Source: Labilibaculum sp. DW002
GTDB taxonomy: Bacteria; Bacteroidota; Bacteroidia; Bacteroidales; Marinifilaceae
Length of the DNA stretch: 64,000 bases
Direction of reading: 5' to 3'
Assembly: GCF_029029525.1 (NCBI RefSeq)
Contig: NZ_JAKJSC010000006.1
Span: 1-64,000, forward strand
Each line of letters begins with the position of its first letter. The first letter of the stretch is position 1. Under the pieces are notes generated by a model. It was given only the letters and a program-made list of their open reading frames with translations. It made no database searches and was not told the DNA's origin. The position numbers and the translations under genes were made by a program. Positions 36,868 to 46,078 of this stretch are shown here, in pieces.

Positions 36868-38124
36868 TTATTGTATTAGATCATTAGTGACTTCAACAAT
36901 CTTATATAATTTATCTGATCGGCGAATAACTGTATCCAATGCTATTGAGAAGCTATCACCTTTCACTGCTTTTTCAACTGGCTTTAAATCAACCCTCATT
37001 TCTTCAATGGTCGTTTCTACAACACCAGTGGTCGGACCTGTAATCAGAATTTTATCCCCTATATTTAACTCTTGTGACTCCAATAGGAATTCAGCCACCT
37101 TAATCTTATTAAAATAGTTGGTTCCTTTTCCAATCAACATTTTACGCTTAGTCGCACGATTTCCGTATTCCGAGCTCCACTCACCAAGCTTTTGTCCCAT
37201 ATAATAACCATCCCAGAAACCACGATTAAACACAGTAGATAATTGCTCCTTCCAAACGGCTATTTTCTCTTCTCCATAGCTACCATCCAAATAGGCATCA
37301 ACTGCTTCGTTATAACAAGCAAGAACAGTTTTTACATATTCAGGAGAGCGAGCTCTGCCTTCAAATTTAAGTACACGAACCCCGGCATCAATTAATTTAT
37401 TTACAAAACCAATTGTACACAAGTCTTTAGGCGACATGATATATTGGTTATCAATCTCCAACTCATTACCCGACTCCTTTTCGGTAACCGTATAAGCTTT
37501 TCGGCAGGTTTGCATACAAGCTCCACGATTCGCAGAAGATGATTTCTCATGCAAACTCAAATAACATTTACCTGAAACAGCCATGCACAAAGCCCCATGA
37601 GCAAACATCTCAATCTGAACCAGTTCTCCTTTAGGCCCTTTGATATCTTGCTTGACAATTTGATGGTAAATATTTGCCACCTGATCCAAATTCAATTCTC
37701 GAGCTAACACAACAACATCGGCAAATTGAGAATAAAACTTAACCGCTTCGATATTGGTGATGTTACATTGGGTTGAAATATGTACCTCTACATCGATAGA
37801 TCGCGCATAAAGAATAGCGGATACATCGGCTGCAATAATAGCTGTCACGCCACCTTCTTTTGCTGCATCTACAATTTTATGCATCACCTTTATGTCATGA
37901 TCGAACAATACTGTGTTCACAGTAAGGTAAGATTTGATATTATTTTCCTTACAAATGGAAGCTATTTTATGCAAATCTTCAATGGTAAAATTGTTTGACG
38001 ATCGGGCACGCATGTTCAATTGCTCAATGCCAAAATAAATGGAATTAGCTCCTCCTTGAATAGCAGCCATTAAGGATTCGTATGATCCAACGGGTGCCAT
38101 TAATTCAATTTCACTTCTATTCAT
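36868..38124 (-). CDS. U32-family peptidase homologue, TrhP/YegQ-like
   Basis: A 418-aa U32 protein. The family signature is E-M-F-A-H-G-A-L-C near the middle, with further conserved Cys in SGKCYLS and ACMQTC, ligands of an iron-sulfur or zinc centre. The C-terminal domain is a beta-barrel (KILITGPTTGVV). E. coli relatives TrhP and RlhA hydroxylate tRNA or rRNA rather than cut peptides. The tRNA-hydroxylating role is likely but not proven here. It has its own promoter (38233-38263), divergent from kamA. Confidence 0.85.
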   Translation of the reverse strand: MNRSEIELMAPVGSYESLMAAIQGGANSIYFGIEQLNMRARSSNNFTIEDLHKIASICKENNIKSYLTVNTVLFDHDIKVMHKIVDAAKEGGVTAIIAADVSAILYARSIDVEVHISTQCNITNIEAVKFYSQFADVVVLARELNLDQVANIYHQIVKQDIKGPKGELVQIEMFAHGALCMAVSGKCYLSLHEKSSSANRGACMQTCRKAYTVTEKESGNELEIDNQYIMSPKDLCTIGFVNKLIDAGVRVLKFEGRARSPEYVKTVLACYNEAVDAYLDGSYGEEKIAVWKEQLSTVFNRGFWDGYYMGQKLGEWSSEYGNRATKRKMLIGKGTNYFNKIKVAEFLLESQELNIGDKILITGPTTGVVETTIEEMRVDLKPVEKAVKGDSFSIALDTVIRRSDKLYKIVEVTNDLIQ

Positions 38125-38232
38125 CTAATAAATCTCCTTAATCTGGAAAAAATAAAAATTACAATATTTAAGCCTTTGTACAGCTGTTAAATACAGATAT
38201 GCCAACAAATGCACAGACTTTCTGATTTTCAG

Positions 38233-38263
38233 CAAAAGTACTCTTTCTGCGCCAGTCTTGCAA
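38233..38263 (-). promoter_or_regulatory. Promoter of the U32 gene
   Basis: On the minus strand TTG (38263-38261), a 20-nt spacer and TACTTTTG (38240-38233) match the consensus. The leader is about 100 nt. Confidence 0.6.
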
Positions 38264-38329
38264 TACAAATAAAGCTTCCAAAACAGTTAATTCTCTGGCT
38301 TTATATTGCTTAATCGAAAATCTGCCTCT

Positions 38330-38359
38330 TGTTTAAGAAATTTAATTAATTTACTTTTG
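38330..38359 (+). promoter_or_regulatory. Promoter of kamA
   Basis: TTG (38330-38332), 19 nt and TACTTTTG (38352-38359). The same -7 word, followed by gcgcca, occurs in mirror orientation near the U32 promoter. The leader to the ATG at 38611 is about 245 nt. I see no riboswitch in it, and the rest of 38125-38610 is otherwise empty. Confidence 0.6.
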
Positions 38360-38610
38360 CGCCACAGCTATTTGATACACTGGGATAATAGCCTTCCTTT
38401 TACGACTGATGGTGAACAGTTTATATGGAAAATATCCCATTTCTTCCTAACTTGTATTAGGAATCTCTTTTGTAGCCTCTAATTTTTGCGAGTTTTTATA
38501 TTATTTCGCTGCTACCCTATCCTAATAGCTTTTTTAGATGAACGATTAAGGCATAAGCAATCGTTTTCACAACGCGTTTGCATGTTAAAACATAAAATGG
38601 ATATTGGCCT

Positions 38611-39886
38611 ATGAAGTATAGAGCTTACACGCTGAAGACCTTTAAAAAGATCCCTCAGATTTCGAGGTTAAGCGAAGAACAGATTTTTGATATTGAAGTG
38701 GTTGGAGAGGTTCTTCCCTTTTAAGGTAAACAACTATGTGATTGATGAGTTGATAGATTGGGATAACTTTAGCAAAGATCCTATTTTTCGTCTGACCTTT
38801 CCCCAGAAAGGTATGCTTTCGAAGAATCATTACGATCGTATGGCCAAATTAATCAAAGAGGAAGCTCCAAAACACGAAATTGTAAAAGCAGCCAATCAGA
38901 TCCGTATGGATTTGAACCCAAATCCTGCAGGGCAAGCACATAATGTTCCTGAGTTGAATGGTGAAAAGCTAGTTGGAGCTCAACACAAATACAAGGAAAC
39001 CATGTTGTTTTTCCCTACTCAAGGACAAACTTGTCATGCCTACTGTACGTTCTGTTTCCGTTGGCCACAGTTTACCGGTATCGACGAATTAAAATTTGCA
39101 ATGAAGCAAGTTGATTTGGTTATCGAATACCTAAGAGCCAATCCACAAATTACAGATTTGTTGATTACAGGAGGTGACCCAATGGTAATGAAAACTAAGG
39201 TGTTCAAAGCCTATATTGATGCGATACTTGAAGCTGATATACCAAACTTAAAGACAATACGTATTGGTTCAAAAACACTGGCGTACTGGCCATACCGTTA
39301 TACGCATGATAACGATGCTCAGCAATTATTAGATGTATTCAAAAAGATCGCTGATAATGGTTTAAACTTGTCAATTATGGCACATTTTAACCACATCAAC
39401 GAAATGGGCACAGAAGCAGTTGCTGAAGCAGTTAAAAATATTCGTGAAACTGGTGCTGCTATCCGTACTCAATCTCCACTTTTGAAGCATCTTAACGATG
39501 ATGCAGATATGTGGGCAAACATGTGGCGTAAACAAGTTGATATGGGTATGATTCCTTACTATATGTTTATGGCTCGTGAAACAGGTGCTCAGGAATACTT
39601 TGGATTAACTTTAGAAGAAGCCTGGAACATTTTCCGCGATGCTTATTCTCAAGTGAGTGGTATTTGCCGTACGGTTCGTGGACCAGTTATGTCGGCTAAT
39701 CCTGGTAAAGTACAGGTATTAGGTATTACTGAAATAAATGGTGAAAAAGTATTTATTCTGAATTTTATTCAGGCAAGAAATACCGATTGGGTTGGAAAAC
39801 CTTTCTTTGCTAAATACGATCCAAAAGCACTTTGGTTGGATGATTTAAAACCAGCTTTTGCGGATAAGTTTATGTATGAAGAGTAA
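38611..39886 (+). CDS. KamA-family radical SAM (lysine 2,3-aminomutase-like), needs +1 frameshift
   Basis: Frame A starts at ATG 38611 and codes 37 residues beginning MKYRAYTLKTFKKIPQIS and ending EVVGEVLPF, then meets TAA at 38722. The continuation KVNNYVIDELIDW begins in the next frame at 38723 and runs to 39886 (387 residues), so the joined product is 424 aa. The joined text reads as one normal KamA N-terminus. The core has the radical SAM motif CHAYCTFCFRW, GGDP, and a PLP-type lysine region near the end. KamA-like enzymes move an amino group between carbons of an amino acid using SAM, an iron-sulfur cluster and PLP. The frame break is described at 38719-38725. It could be programmed frameshifting, a real mutation or a base error. 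The downstream frame has no good start of its own. Confidence 0.85.
38704..38725 (+). other. Candidate +1 programmed frameshift site in kamA
   Basis: The order is GGAGAGG (38704-38710), eight bases, TTT (38719-38721), stop TAA (38722-38724), with G next. If the Phe tRNA slips one base it re-pairs with TTT (38720-38722) and the next codon is AAG for Lys, exactly restoring the KamA reading frame. This resembles the release-factor-2 site (CTT TGA C), with a stop at the A-site after a slippery codon. A one-base homopolymer error (four T for three) would look the same. Confidence 0.6.
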
Positions 39887-39917
39887 CAAAGCTTAAACTT
39901 TTATAGATATTTTATAA

Positions 39918-39949
39918 AAAGACCTGTCAGAATTCTGATGGGTCTTTTT
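39918..39949 (+). terminator. Terminator after kamA
   Basis: The stem aaagacc...ggtcttt (39918-39924, 39941-39947) with an inner pairing tgtcag/ctgatg is followed by ttta. Positions 39950-40154 hold no gene; they look like old repeat debris (agaaaagt / acttttct). Confidence 0.75.
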
Positions 39950-40154
39950 AGTATTTGACTTGTCCTCAAGCCGGACAGACTTTTACTTTTCTCCTTAAAT
40001 GAGAAAAGTACACAAAAGAATCAAGTCAGCCTGATCCTTGTCTGCCCTTCATTGTTCCTTATTATCACGCCTTGCGGTAGGCTGACAAATCACGCTCAAA
40101 TTGCATTACAAATTCGTAACTAACTTTTCTTTGTGCTCTTTGTGATTATACCTT

Positions 40155-40655
40155 TCACTTTAAATTACTAATTAACTCCTCGCAAGAATGTGGTAGCTTT
40201 TTATTCAGAATTTTTCCATTCCGATCTACCAGAAAAAACACGGGAATTCCACCTGTATAAATTTTCTCACCCTTAAAATTGGCTGATAAAAATTGCCTAA
40301 TGCCTAGAGTTTGAAATTTGCCTTTGTCTGGACCAATAAAATTTAGGAAGTAAGAACTCTCGGAAAATCCAGACATACTGACTAAAGAGTCAACCTCAGT
40401 TTTGTTTTTGCTAGCAGCAATTAAAATTATTTGAACTTCAGAAGTATCAATATTGGTCTTAAGATCGGGCAATGTTTCGGCCAGGGTTTCCCTGCAACCA
40501 CTGCACCAAGTTGTCCAGATATAGACGAGAGTTTTGTCTTTTTTAGAGATTAACTGACTCATTTTATTAACGTCCATTAATCGACTATCCTCATTAGAAG
40601 AAGAACACGAAAAAGCAAAAAGAAATACAAAAGCAAGTAATAATTTCTTTATCAT
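40155..40655 (-). CDS. TlpA-like thioredoxin lipoprotein
   Basis: A 166-aa protein. The lipobox is FSCSSS, and the thioredoxin fold begins after a polar linker. The active site is TTWCSGCRETL (CSGC instead of CGPC), with GIPVFFLVD as cis-Pro. The presumed place is the periplasmic face of a membrane. The substrate is unknown. The CSGC dipeptide and GETYTGG-like turn differ from the gene at 36294. The next gene (40756) lies behind a terminator, so it is independent. Confidence 0.82.
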   Translation of the reverse strand: MIKKLLLAFVFLFAFSCSSSNEDSRLMDVNKMSQLISKKDKTLVYIWTTWCSGCRETLAETLPDLKTNIDTSEVQIILIAASKNKTEVDSLVSMSGFSESSYFLNFIGPDKGKFQTLGIRQFLSANFKGEKIYTGGIPVFFLVDRNGKILNKKLPHSCEELISNLK

Positions 40656-40704
40656 GACTTTAAAAAATTAATTAACCTGAAGTTACGATAAAAATTAAAT
40701 CCAT

Positions 40705-40731
40705 AAAAAAGGGAACAGCATAGCCGTTCCC
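40705..40731 (-). terminator. Terminator of the alpha/beta hydrolase gene
   Basis: The stem gggaac / gttccc (40711-40716, 40726-40731) has six A's before it, a T-run on the minus strand. Confidence 0.7.
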
Positions 40732-40755
40732 TATTTCTTATCAGTATATATTGAT

Positions 40756-41541
40756 CTATTCTTTCATGCTATTCAAAAATGAGCTTATAGCAGTCCAGTA
40801 CTCTTCTCCATCCTGCTGATTTATCCATAAATTACGTGAACCATGATGTCCATAACCTTCTGGAACAAAGTGTATCTGCTTTTCTTTTAATTTGTGTTTC
40901 TCTAATAATGCTTCAACATATTTTGCTTCATTTTTAGAACTGGTTATGAACATCGGCTTATCAAATGCCTCTAACTTCTCAATTAAAGAGCCTTTAACAT
41001 CAGCTAAATAATTTCCAGGACTAAAGGAGATAACTGCCCTTATATCGTCTCTTTCTGTTGCTAAATACAATGCCAAGGTCGATGAATAAGACGATCCCCA
41101 TAAGATCACTTTTTCAGCAAAATTTGCTTTGATATAATTAATAGCTGCTACAATGTCAACTTCTGCATCTACATAATCAATTCCTTTATTTGCTTGAACT
41201 GCTCGCAAATAAGTTTCATTTTGAGTATTCCCGATTGGTCCGCCTGAGCGTTGGTCTATTGCCATGCAATTGAAACCCATTTTATTTAATCGCTCTGCTA
41301 TACCGGCATATTCGAACTTGTTAAAGCGTGCTTGATGACAAAGTAAGATAAAAGGCGATGTTTCATCGATCTGATACAAATGTGCAGTAATAATAAGTGA
41401 ATCGATGGAAGGAAATTCCAAAACTTTAGGATAATCTGCCTTTTGCTCTGTCTCTAAGCTTGCTTCAGTTTTTTGTGCTTTTTGCTGACACGATACTAGA
41501 AAAAAACCTAGTGTTAATACAATTAAAGTGAGTTTCTTCAT
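40756..41541 (-). CDS. Alpha/beta hydrolase lipoprotein, dienelactone-hydrolase-like
   Basis: A 261-aa protein with a signal ending in lipobox VSC and an acidic linker. The alpha/beta hydrolase fold has the oxyanion strand FILLCHQA and the nucleophile elbow GSSYSS (Ser in G-S-S-Y-S). The acid in FITSSKNEAKY and the His in VPEGYGHHG complete the triad. The substrate is unknown; cleavage of an ester or peptide bond outside the cytoplasm is expected. Confidence 0.82.
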   Translation of the reverse strand: MKKLTLIVLTLGFFLVSCQQKAQKTEASLETEQKADYPKVLEFPSIDSLIITAHLYQIDETSPFILLCHQARFNKFEYAGIAERLNKMGFNCMAIDQRSGGPIGNTQNETYLRAVQANKGIDYVDAEVDIVAAINYIKANFAEKVILWGSSYSSTLALYLATERDDIRAVISFSPGNYLADVKGSLIEKLEAFDKPMFITSSKNEAKYVEALLEKHKLKEKQIHFVPEGYGHHGSRNLWINQQDGEEYWTAISSFLNSMKE

Positions 41542-41678
41542 TATTTAATATTTTATGTGTGATAGTATGATGAGTAAAAGTAAGAATACCCTATGGGAAA
41601 ATGAACTTTATTTTTCACTCTAGTCTTTATGCCAGACTGGTTCTTACTTTTTTATTGAGAAAATAGTAAAAGAGCGAA

Positions 41679-41745
41679 CACCCCCCTCTGTCCTTCGGAC
41701 ATCTCCCCTAAAAAAGAGAGAATCTTGAAAAATTATTTGCAATCA
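41679..41745. repeat. Degraded family A-like repeat fragment
   Basis: The words acccccctctgtcc, tctcccctaaaaa and a small tgtccttcggaca hairpin resemble the cccctctgtatctcccctaa part of family A. A comparable fragment is at 43833-43873. No inverted repeat GTCATA/TATGAC is present. Confidence 0.5.
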
Positions 41746-41782
41746 CCCCACACAAGCTCTCCTTTATAGGAGTCGAAGAAAC

Positions 41783-41813
41783 AAAAATGGCAGCTCAAAA
41801 CTGAACTGCCATT
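41783..41813 (-). terminator. Terminator of the M81 peptidase gene
   Basis: aatggcag / ctgccatt (41786-41793, 41806-41813) is preceded on the left by A's, a short T-run on the minus strand. Confidence 0.65.
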
Positions 41814-41833
41814 ATTCTTTTGAATTTTATCTT

Positions 41834-43393
41834 TTACTTTAATTGATCTGCTAAAGGAATCATTCTTGCCGATAAATCGGGATCTTCCATGTCTGGATCT
41901 AAAGGAAACATTGGTCTTTGAATTCTTTTGTAACCAATTCGTTCCAAATCTTGATCTACTCCTCCAGGTGTTTGCGCCATTAGCCAATCTCCTCTCATGT
42001 TGTACAATTCAGGAACTAAATAACCAATTTTCACCATCACAATATCCGTCTTACGCGGATTTAAGCCCAAATTGGTAAAATCAGCTTCATGATGGTAGGG
42101 CTTACGTATTTTTGTCACAATAACATGCACACTACCCACTTTCACTACAACTTCCGTTTCGGCATACTTGTCACCATGTCTAATTTTTTCTATTGTTCCT
42201 TTCAATTTTACCGGACCAGCATACCGCGCATCTACATTAGCGCCAGCAAAGGCTTCAATTTTCGCTCCCTCCCCTAATTTAATTGCTTTTGCAACAAATT
42301 TTGGCCCTGGAATGGATGCATAAATCAAACTTGTTCCGTCTTCTTTCTGAAATTCTTTTTGCTTCAATACTTCCTGAAGAGTCCAAGTTACATCTCCTGC
42401 ACCACCTGCAGTAGGATTATCACCCATATCACTAATAATAAAAGGCTGCTTTTTACTCTCAATTGCTTTGTTCAAACTCTCTTCTAGACTAGCAACAGGT
42501 GCAACAAACTCAAATTGTTCTCGAACATCCCAAAAGCTTTTAGCCAGTTCTTCGGCTGCTTTGGAAACTTGTTCTTTATCGTCGCCATAAGCCATAACTG
42601 CAGCTCTGTTTCTTGGCGCATCGGCCCAAGCGTATCCAACCCAAATAGCAGCATCAATCACTCCTTCATGTTTGGTAAGTGGATCAACTTTCGCATATAA
42701 ACTCTTCCCTGGTTCTATTCTAGTACTTGTTTTCTCTCCTGGCAAAAGAATTGGAACTGGAATCCAGGCTTTGTATTTTGGTTTCCCTTTTCCACTCTCT
42801 AATCGATCCAGTAAATTACTTACCGCTCTTCTTCGAGATTCCGTTGCATCTTCGTGAGGAGCCATCCTAAAACAGGTAATTAAATCAGTATGTTGAGCCA
42901 ATTCTTTGGTTACATTACCGTGTAAATCCATGCTCGTAGAAATCAAAGGTTCCGTTCCAACAACTTCTCTAACTCTCCTTAAAAAATCTCCTTCAGGATC
43001 ATCCATTCCTACTACGCTACTCGCTCCGTGGATATCCAAAAACAAAGCATCAAAGGGAGCATTTTTCTTCAATTTTTCAAGAATCTCTCCAACCAAGCTT
43101 TCGTATGTTTCTTTAGTGACCATACCTCCAGGAATTGCTCTTGCTCGCAGCGTTGGAATCCAATCGGCTTGATTTCTCAAACTTGAATCAATACCAAAAA
43201 ATGGATAATAATTGAAGATTTCTTCTCCACGTAATTGCTTAAAGGAGTTCATGTCGCTTCTGGCAGGAGAAAAAGTGCTTGATTCTATCCAAAATCCAGC
43301 AATGGCGATTTTAGGAAGCTTATTTTTTTCTTGTTCACAAGAGGTCAACATCATTGTGAAAACAATAAAAATAGCAATAACAGATCTGTTCAT
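41834..43393 (-). CDS. M81-family (MlrC-like) metallopeptidase, lipoprotein
   Basis: A 519-aa protein if it starts at the ATG at 43391-43393 (MNRSVIAIFIVFTMMLTSC). That gives a lipobox, and 17 upstream residues are then not used. The mature protein is the M81 family: FWIESSTFSP, DIHGASSV, the metal site region STSMDLHGNVT, MAPHEDATESRRR and DMGDNPTAGGAGD. MlrC degrades linear peptides from cyclic microcystins. Other members act on different peptides, so the real substrate here is unknown. It is an outer-membrane or periplasmic protein. Confidence 0.82.
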   Translation of the reverse strand: MNRSVIAIFIVFTMMLTSCEQEKNKLPKIAIAGFWIESSTFSPARSDMNSFKQLRGEEIFNYYPFFGIDSSLRNQADWIPTLRARAIPGGMVTKETYESLVGEILEKLKKNAPFDALFLDIHGASSVVGMDDPEGDFLRRVREVVGTEPLISTSMDLHGNVTKELAQHTDLITCFRMAPHEDATESRRRAVSNLLDRLESGKGKPKYKAWIPVPILLPGEKTSTRIEPGKSLYAKVDPLTKHEGVIDAAIWVGYAWADAPRNRAAVMAYGDDKEQVSKAAEELAKSFWDVREQFEFVAPVASLEESLNKAIESKKQPFIISDMGDNPTAGGAGDVTWTLQEVLKQKEFQKEDGTSLIYASIPGPKFVAKAIKLGEGAKIEAFAGANVDARYAGPVKLKGTIEKIRHGDKYAETEVVVKVGSVHVIVTKIRKPYHHEADFTNLGLNPRKTDIVMVKIGYLVPELYNMRGDWLMAQTPGGVDQDLERIGYKRIQRPMFPLDPDMEDPDLSARMIPLADQLK

Positions 43394-43505
43394 TAATTTG
43401 AATTTTAGGTAATCAGATTTGGCTTTTGGGATACCTGTACTCATGCATCGAATTGCATGAATTCAAACTTCATATAAAAATAGCTAATAATTTTCAATTG
43501 AAAAC

Positions 43506-43739
43506 TTACTTCATCCTTTCGTACTCTTCTTTTTCGAGCTTTCGACCATTTTTACAAATAGGACAGTAATAAATGTATCGAGTTTTTATGGGTATAATGG
43601 ATATGAAAAAAAGGCTAGCATAGGTGGCATTCTTTTCCAATATCCAATTGGTGATATTGTTGCAATTGCCGCAATGCTCTTGCGCGTATTGTTGTTGTCT
43701 TTCAACAACTTTATCGTTTGCTCCAAAAATAAATATCAT
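43506..43739 (-). CDS. Small zinc-ribbon protein, 77 aa
   Basis: Two CxxC pairs, CGNC (about residues 23-26) and CPIC (about 59-62), flank a hydrophobic strand FISIIPI. The layout fits the small zinc-ribbon protein family of about 80 aa found in Bacteroidota (zinc_ribbon_15-like). The function is unknown. It lies between the M81 and YihY genes. Confidence 0.72.
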   Translation of the reverse strand: MIFIFGANDKVVERQQQYAQEHCGNCNNITNWILEKNATYASLFFISIIPIKTRYIYYCPICKNGRKLEKEEYERMK

Positions 43740-43925
43740 GGCGTATCAAGTATTAAGTACCAAGTAAAAGTATCAAGGTAGAATTACCTATTACTTCTTT
43801 AGATTTTAACTATTAGTTTTAATTCCTACAATACACCCCTCTCCCTGTCGGAATCTCCCCTAAAAGGGAGAAATTGTTTCGAAGTGCTGTTCTTCTCTTC
43901 TTATAAGAGAGAAATAGAATTAGGA

Positions 43926-45263
43926 TTAAATATCCTTCAATAAAGTCTCTTTCTGATCCAATGAAACCGATTTTCTATACTCTTCCATTAACTTTTTAAG
44001 TTCGAAATAAGTATCTGTTTCTAACACAGGAATTTTATCAGATCCAGCTTTTTCCAGCACATCTGTAACTTTATTGATGGTCATTTTGTTGATATCAAAA
44101 GCAGGTTGATAGGCCATTTGCTTATCGGTATCGGTTACCAGTTCAGAAATAAGACCTGAATTATTCAAATTAAAGAGTATTTCTCGAACCAAACGTATTG
44201 GCATTTCCAACCTGTGCGATATTTCTTGTGAGTGCAGCGGTTCTTCATTCTTCTCAAAATTTTGAATGATTACCTGCAAGATGTATAAGCTCAATAAACG
44301 CTTGTAATCGTATGAAATTTGAGTTGACTCAGCTTCGAACTCATAACTTTCAACATTTTGTTCGGCAAATGAAATTTCAGCCCCAAATAAAACGACTAAC
44401 CAACTTAATTGCAACCACATTAAAAATAACGGGAGAGCAGCAAAACTACCGTAAACAGCATTGTAAGAGGTCACATGTCCCTGAAATTCAATATAAGCAA
44501 CTTGTAGAAGTTGATAAATTGTACCAGCTACAATACCCGCTAACATAGCAGATTTGAATTTCACGCGAGTATTGGGCATGAAGGTGTACAACAAGGTAAA
44601 CAAGACCCAAACCAAGAAGAACGGAGCCAAATTGATTAAAAAAGTAAGTGATGGACCAACAGCTTCTAGCAAGGTATTTCCTTTCGTAAATTCTTTGATC
44701 ATTGTTTTTAAAACAACTGTTCCTGCACTCGAACCAATCAATAAAATTGGTGCAAATATCATGATAGCCGTATAATCGCTAAATTTTCTTCCCCATGTTC
44801 TGGATTTTTTAATTCTCCATACATCGTTAAATGCTTCTTCTATATTGCTAAGGACTTTAATGACAGACCAAAATAAAATTGCAAAACCTAAACCTGCAAT
44901 TAGTGTCCCTTTGGTATTTTCGAGCATTTTATTTGCAAACTCAATCAGCCAGGTCAGCACCTCTTCTTGCCCGGCAAGGCTTTTGGTCAATTCTTTTTCC
45001 AAAAGTTTTTCCATTCCAAAGCCTTTGGCAATTCCAAAGAACATGGCCAAAACGGGCACAACTGAAAGCAGAGAATAAAAGGTGAGGGCAGAAGCTCTCA
45101 ACTGGCATTTATCTTCGTAAAACCCTTTAATCGCTAATAAGTAGATTCGCAACTGTCGGATCAAAAAATACCGATGTCCTGACAATTCTTTCAAGCGCAT
45201 GTTCCATACTCCTCTGCTTAAGAAGTTCATTGTCAAGTCAAAATAATCGCGAATTTTACTCAT
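43926..45263 (-). CDS. YihY/BrkB-family membrane protein
   Basis: A 445-aa protein with about six membrane helices between residues ~45 and ~300. Conserved pieces are ASALTFYSLLSVVPVLAMFF and the helix containing YGSFAALPLFLMWLQLSW. It was long mislabelled ribonuclease BN. The family has an unknown membrane role. The C-terminal ~140 residues are a soluble winged-helix-like tail with LEMPIRLVREIL, which is not in the shortest family members. It is divergent from the response regulator gene. Confidence 0.88.
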   Translation of the reverse strand: MSKIRDYFDLTMNFLSRGVWNMRLKELSGHRYFLIRQLRIYLLAIKGFYEDKCQLRASALTFYSLLSVVPVLAMFFGIAKGFGMEKLLEKELTKSLAGQEEVLTWLIEFANKMLENTKGTLIAGLGFAILFWSVIKVLSNIEEAFNDVWRIKKSRTWGRKFSDYTAIMIFAPILLIGSSAGTVVLKTMIKEFTKGNTLLEAVGPSLTFLINLAPFFLVWVLFTLLYTFMPNTRVKFKSAMLAGIVAGTIYQLLQVAYIEFQGHVTSYNAVYGSFAALPLFLMWLQLSWLVVLFGAEISFAEQNVESYEFEAESTQISYDYKRLLSLYILQVIIQNFEKNEEPLHSQEISHRLEMPIRLVREILFNLNNSGLISELVTDTDKQMAYQPAFDINKMTINKVTDVLEKAGSDKIPVLETDTYFELKKLMEEYRKSVSLDQKETLLKDI

Positions 45264-45353
45264 CCGTAAAGGTTTTTATGATTGGTTTACTGGTTCGAAT
45301 TTACAGAATTTTGGAAAAAAACACTTCATTCATAAAATATTCTTTGCTTTTCG

Positions 45354-45361
45354 TATGTTTG
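45354..45361 (+). promoter_or_regulatory. Putative -7 box of the response regulator gene
   Basis: TATGTTTG is an exact TAnnTTTG match, 31 bp before the ATG at 45392. No TTG lies at the usual -33 spacing. GTTAGG follows at 45361, a half of the direct repeat found at 47329 and 51682. Confidence 0.5.
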
Positions 45362-45391
45362 TTAGGTGCAATCTGAAATGGAGAATGAGAT

Positions 45392-46075
45392 ATGAAGAAA
45401 GAGATCTTAATAATTGAAGATGATTTAATTTTACAAAAGACCATTGTTGATTTTCTTGAAAATTCAGGCTTTAATTGTACCAAAGCAAATACAATTACTA
45501 AGGCCAAAGAAATTTTCGATAAAAAATTCTACCCAATTATTCTTCTTGATTTGGGTCTACCTGATGGCGATGGATTGGATTGTATCACATTTATCAAATC
45601 CATTTGGGAAGACACAGGCGTTATTATTATTTCGGCTAGAGAAAAACTAGAAGATAGAGTTGATGGTTTAAATTTAGGAGCTGATGATTATTTGGTAAAA
45701 CCTTTTCATCTGTCTGAATTAAATGCCAGAATAAACGCACTTTTACGTCGTAATTTCCATACTGATAAAATCAAAATTAATTTTGAAGATATTGAAATTG
45801 ACACGCTTGACAGATCTGTACAGATAGCTGGTGAAAAAATCGATTTTAGTAAAAAAGAATATGATCTTTTACTCTATTTTATTGAAAATGAGAACAGAGT
45901 ATTAACTAAAGAGAGTCTATTTGAACATGTTTGGGGTGAAAATTCGGTGTTTATGGATAATTCAGATTTTATCTACACGCACATCAATCGACTAAGAAAA
46001 AAGATAAAAACAAGCACAGGCGAAAACTATATTAAAACAGTTCATGGCTTTGGCTACAAACTAGAAATTCATTAA
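45392..46075 (+). CDS. OmpR-type response regulator
   Basis: A 227-aa protein. The receiver is about residues 1-120, with acidic pocket IIEDD, phospho-acceptor Asp in LLDLGLPDGDG and Lys in LVKPFHL. The winged-helix effector is about 130-225 (LTKESLFEHVWGEN, THINRLRKKI). It is 3 nt ahead of the kinase gene. OmpR-type regulators bind direct repeats with about 11-bp period, which fits the two elements downstream. Confidence 0.95.
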   Translation: MKKEILIIEDDLILQKTIVDFLENSGFNCTKANTITKAKEIFDKKFYPIILLDLGLPDGDGLDCITFIKSIWEDTGVIIISAREKLEDRVDGLNLGADDYLVKPFHLSELNARINALLRRNFHTDKIKINFEDIEIDTLDRSVQIAGEKIDFSKKEYDLLLYFIENENRVLTKESLFEHVWGENSVFMDNSDFIYTHINRLRKKIKTSTGENYIKTVHGFGYKLEIH

Positions 46076-46078
46076 AAA

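Noticed and set aside
38687-38722. TTG-started N-terminus MILKWLERFFPF for the KamA gene
   Set aside because: The text is unlike any KamA start, whereas the frame beginning at ATG 38611 reads as a normal KamA N-terminus up to the break.
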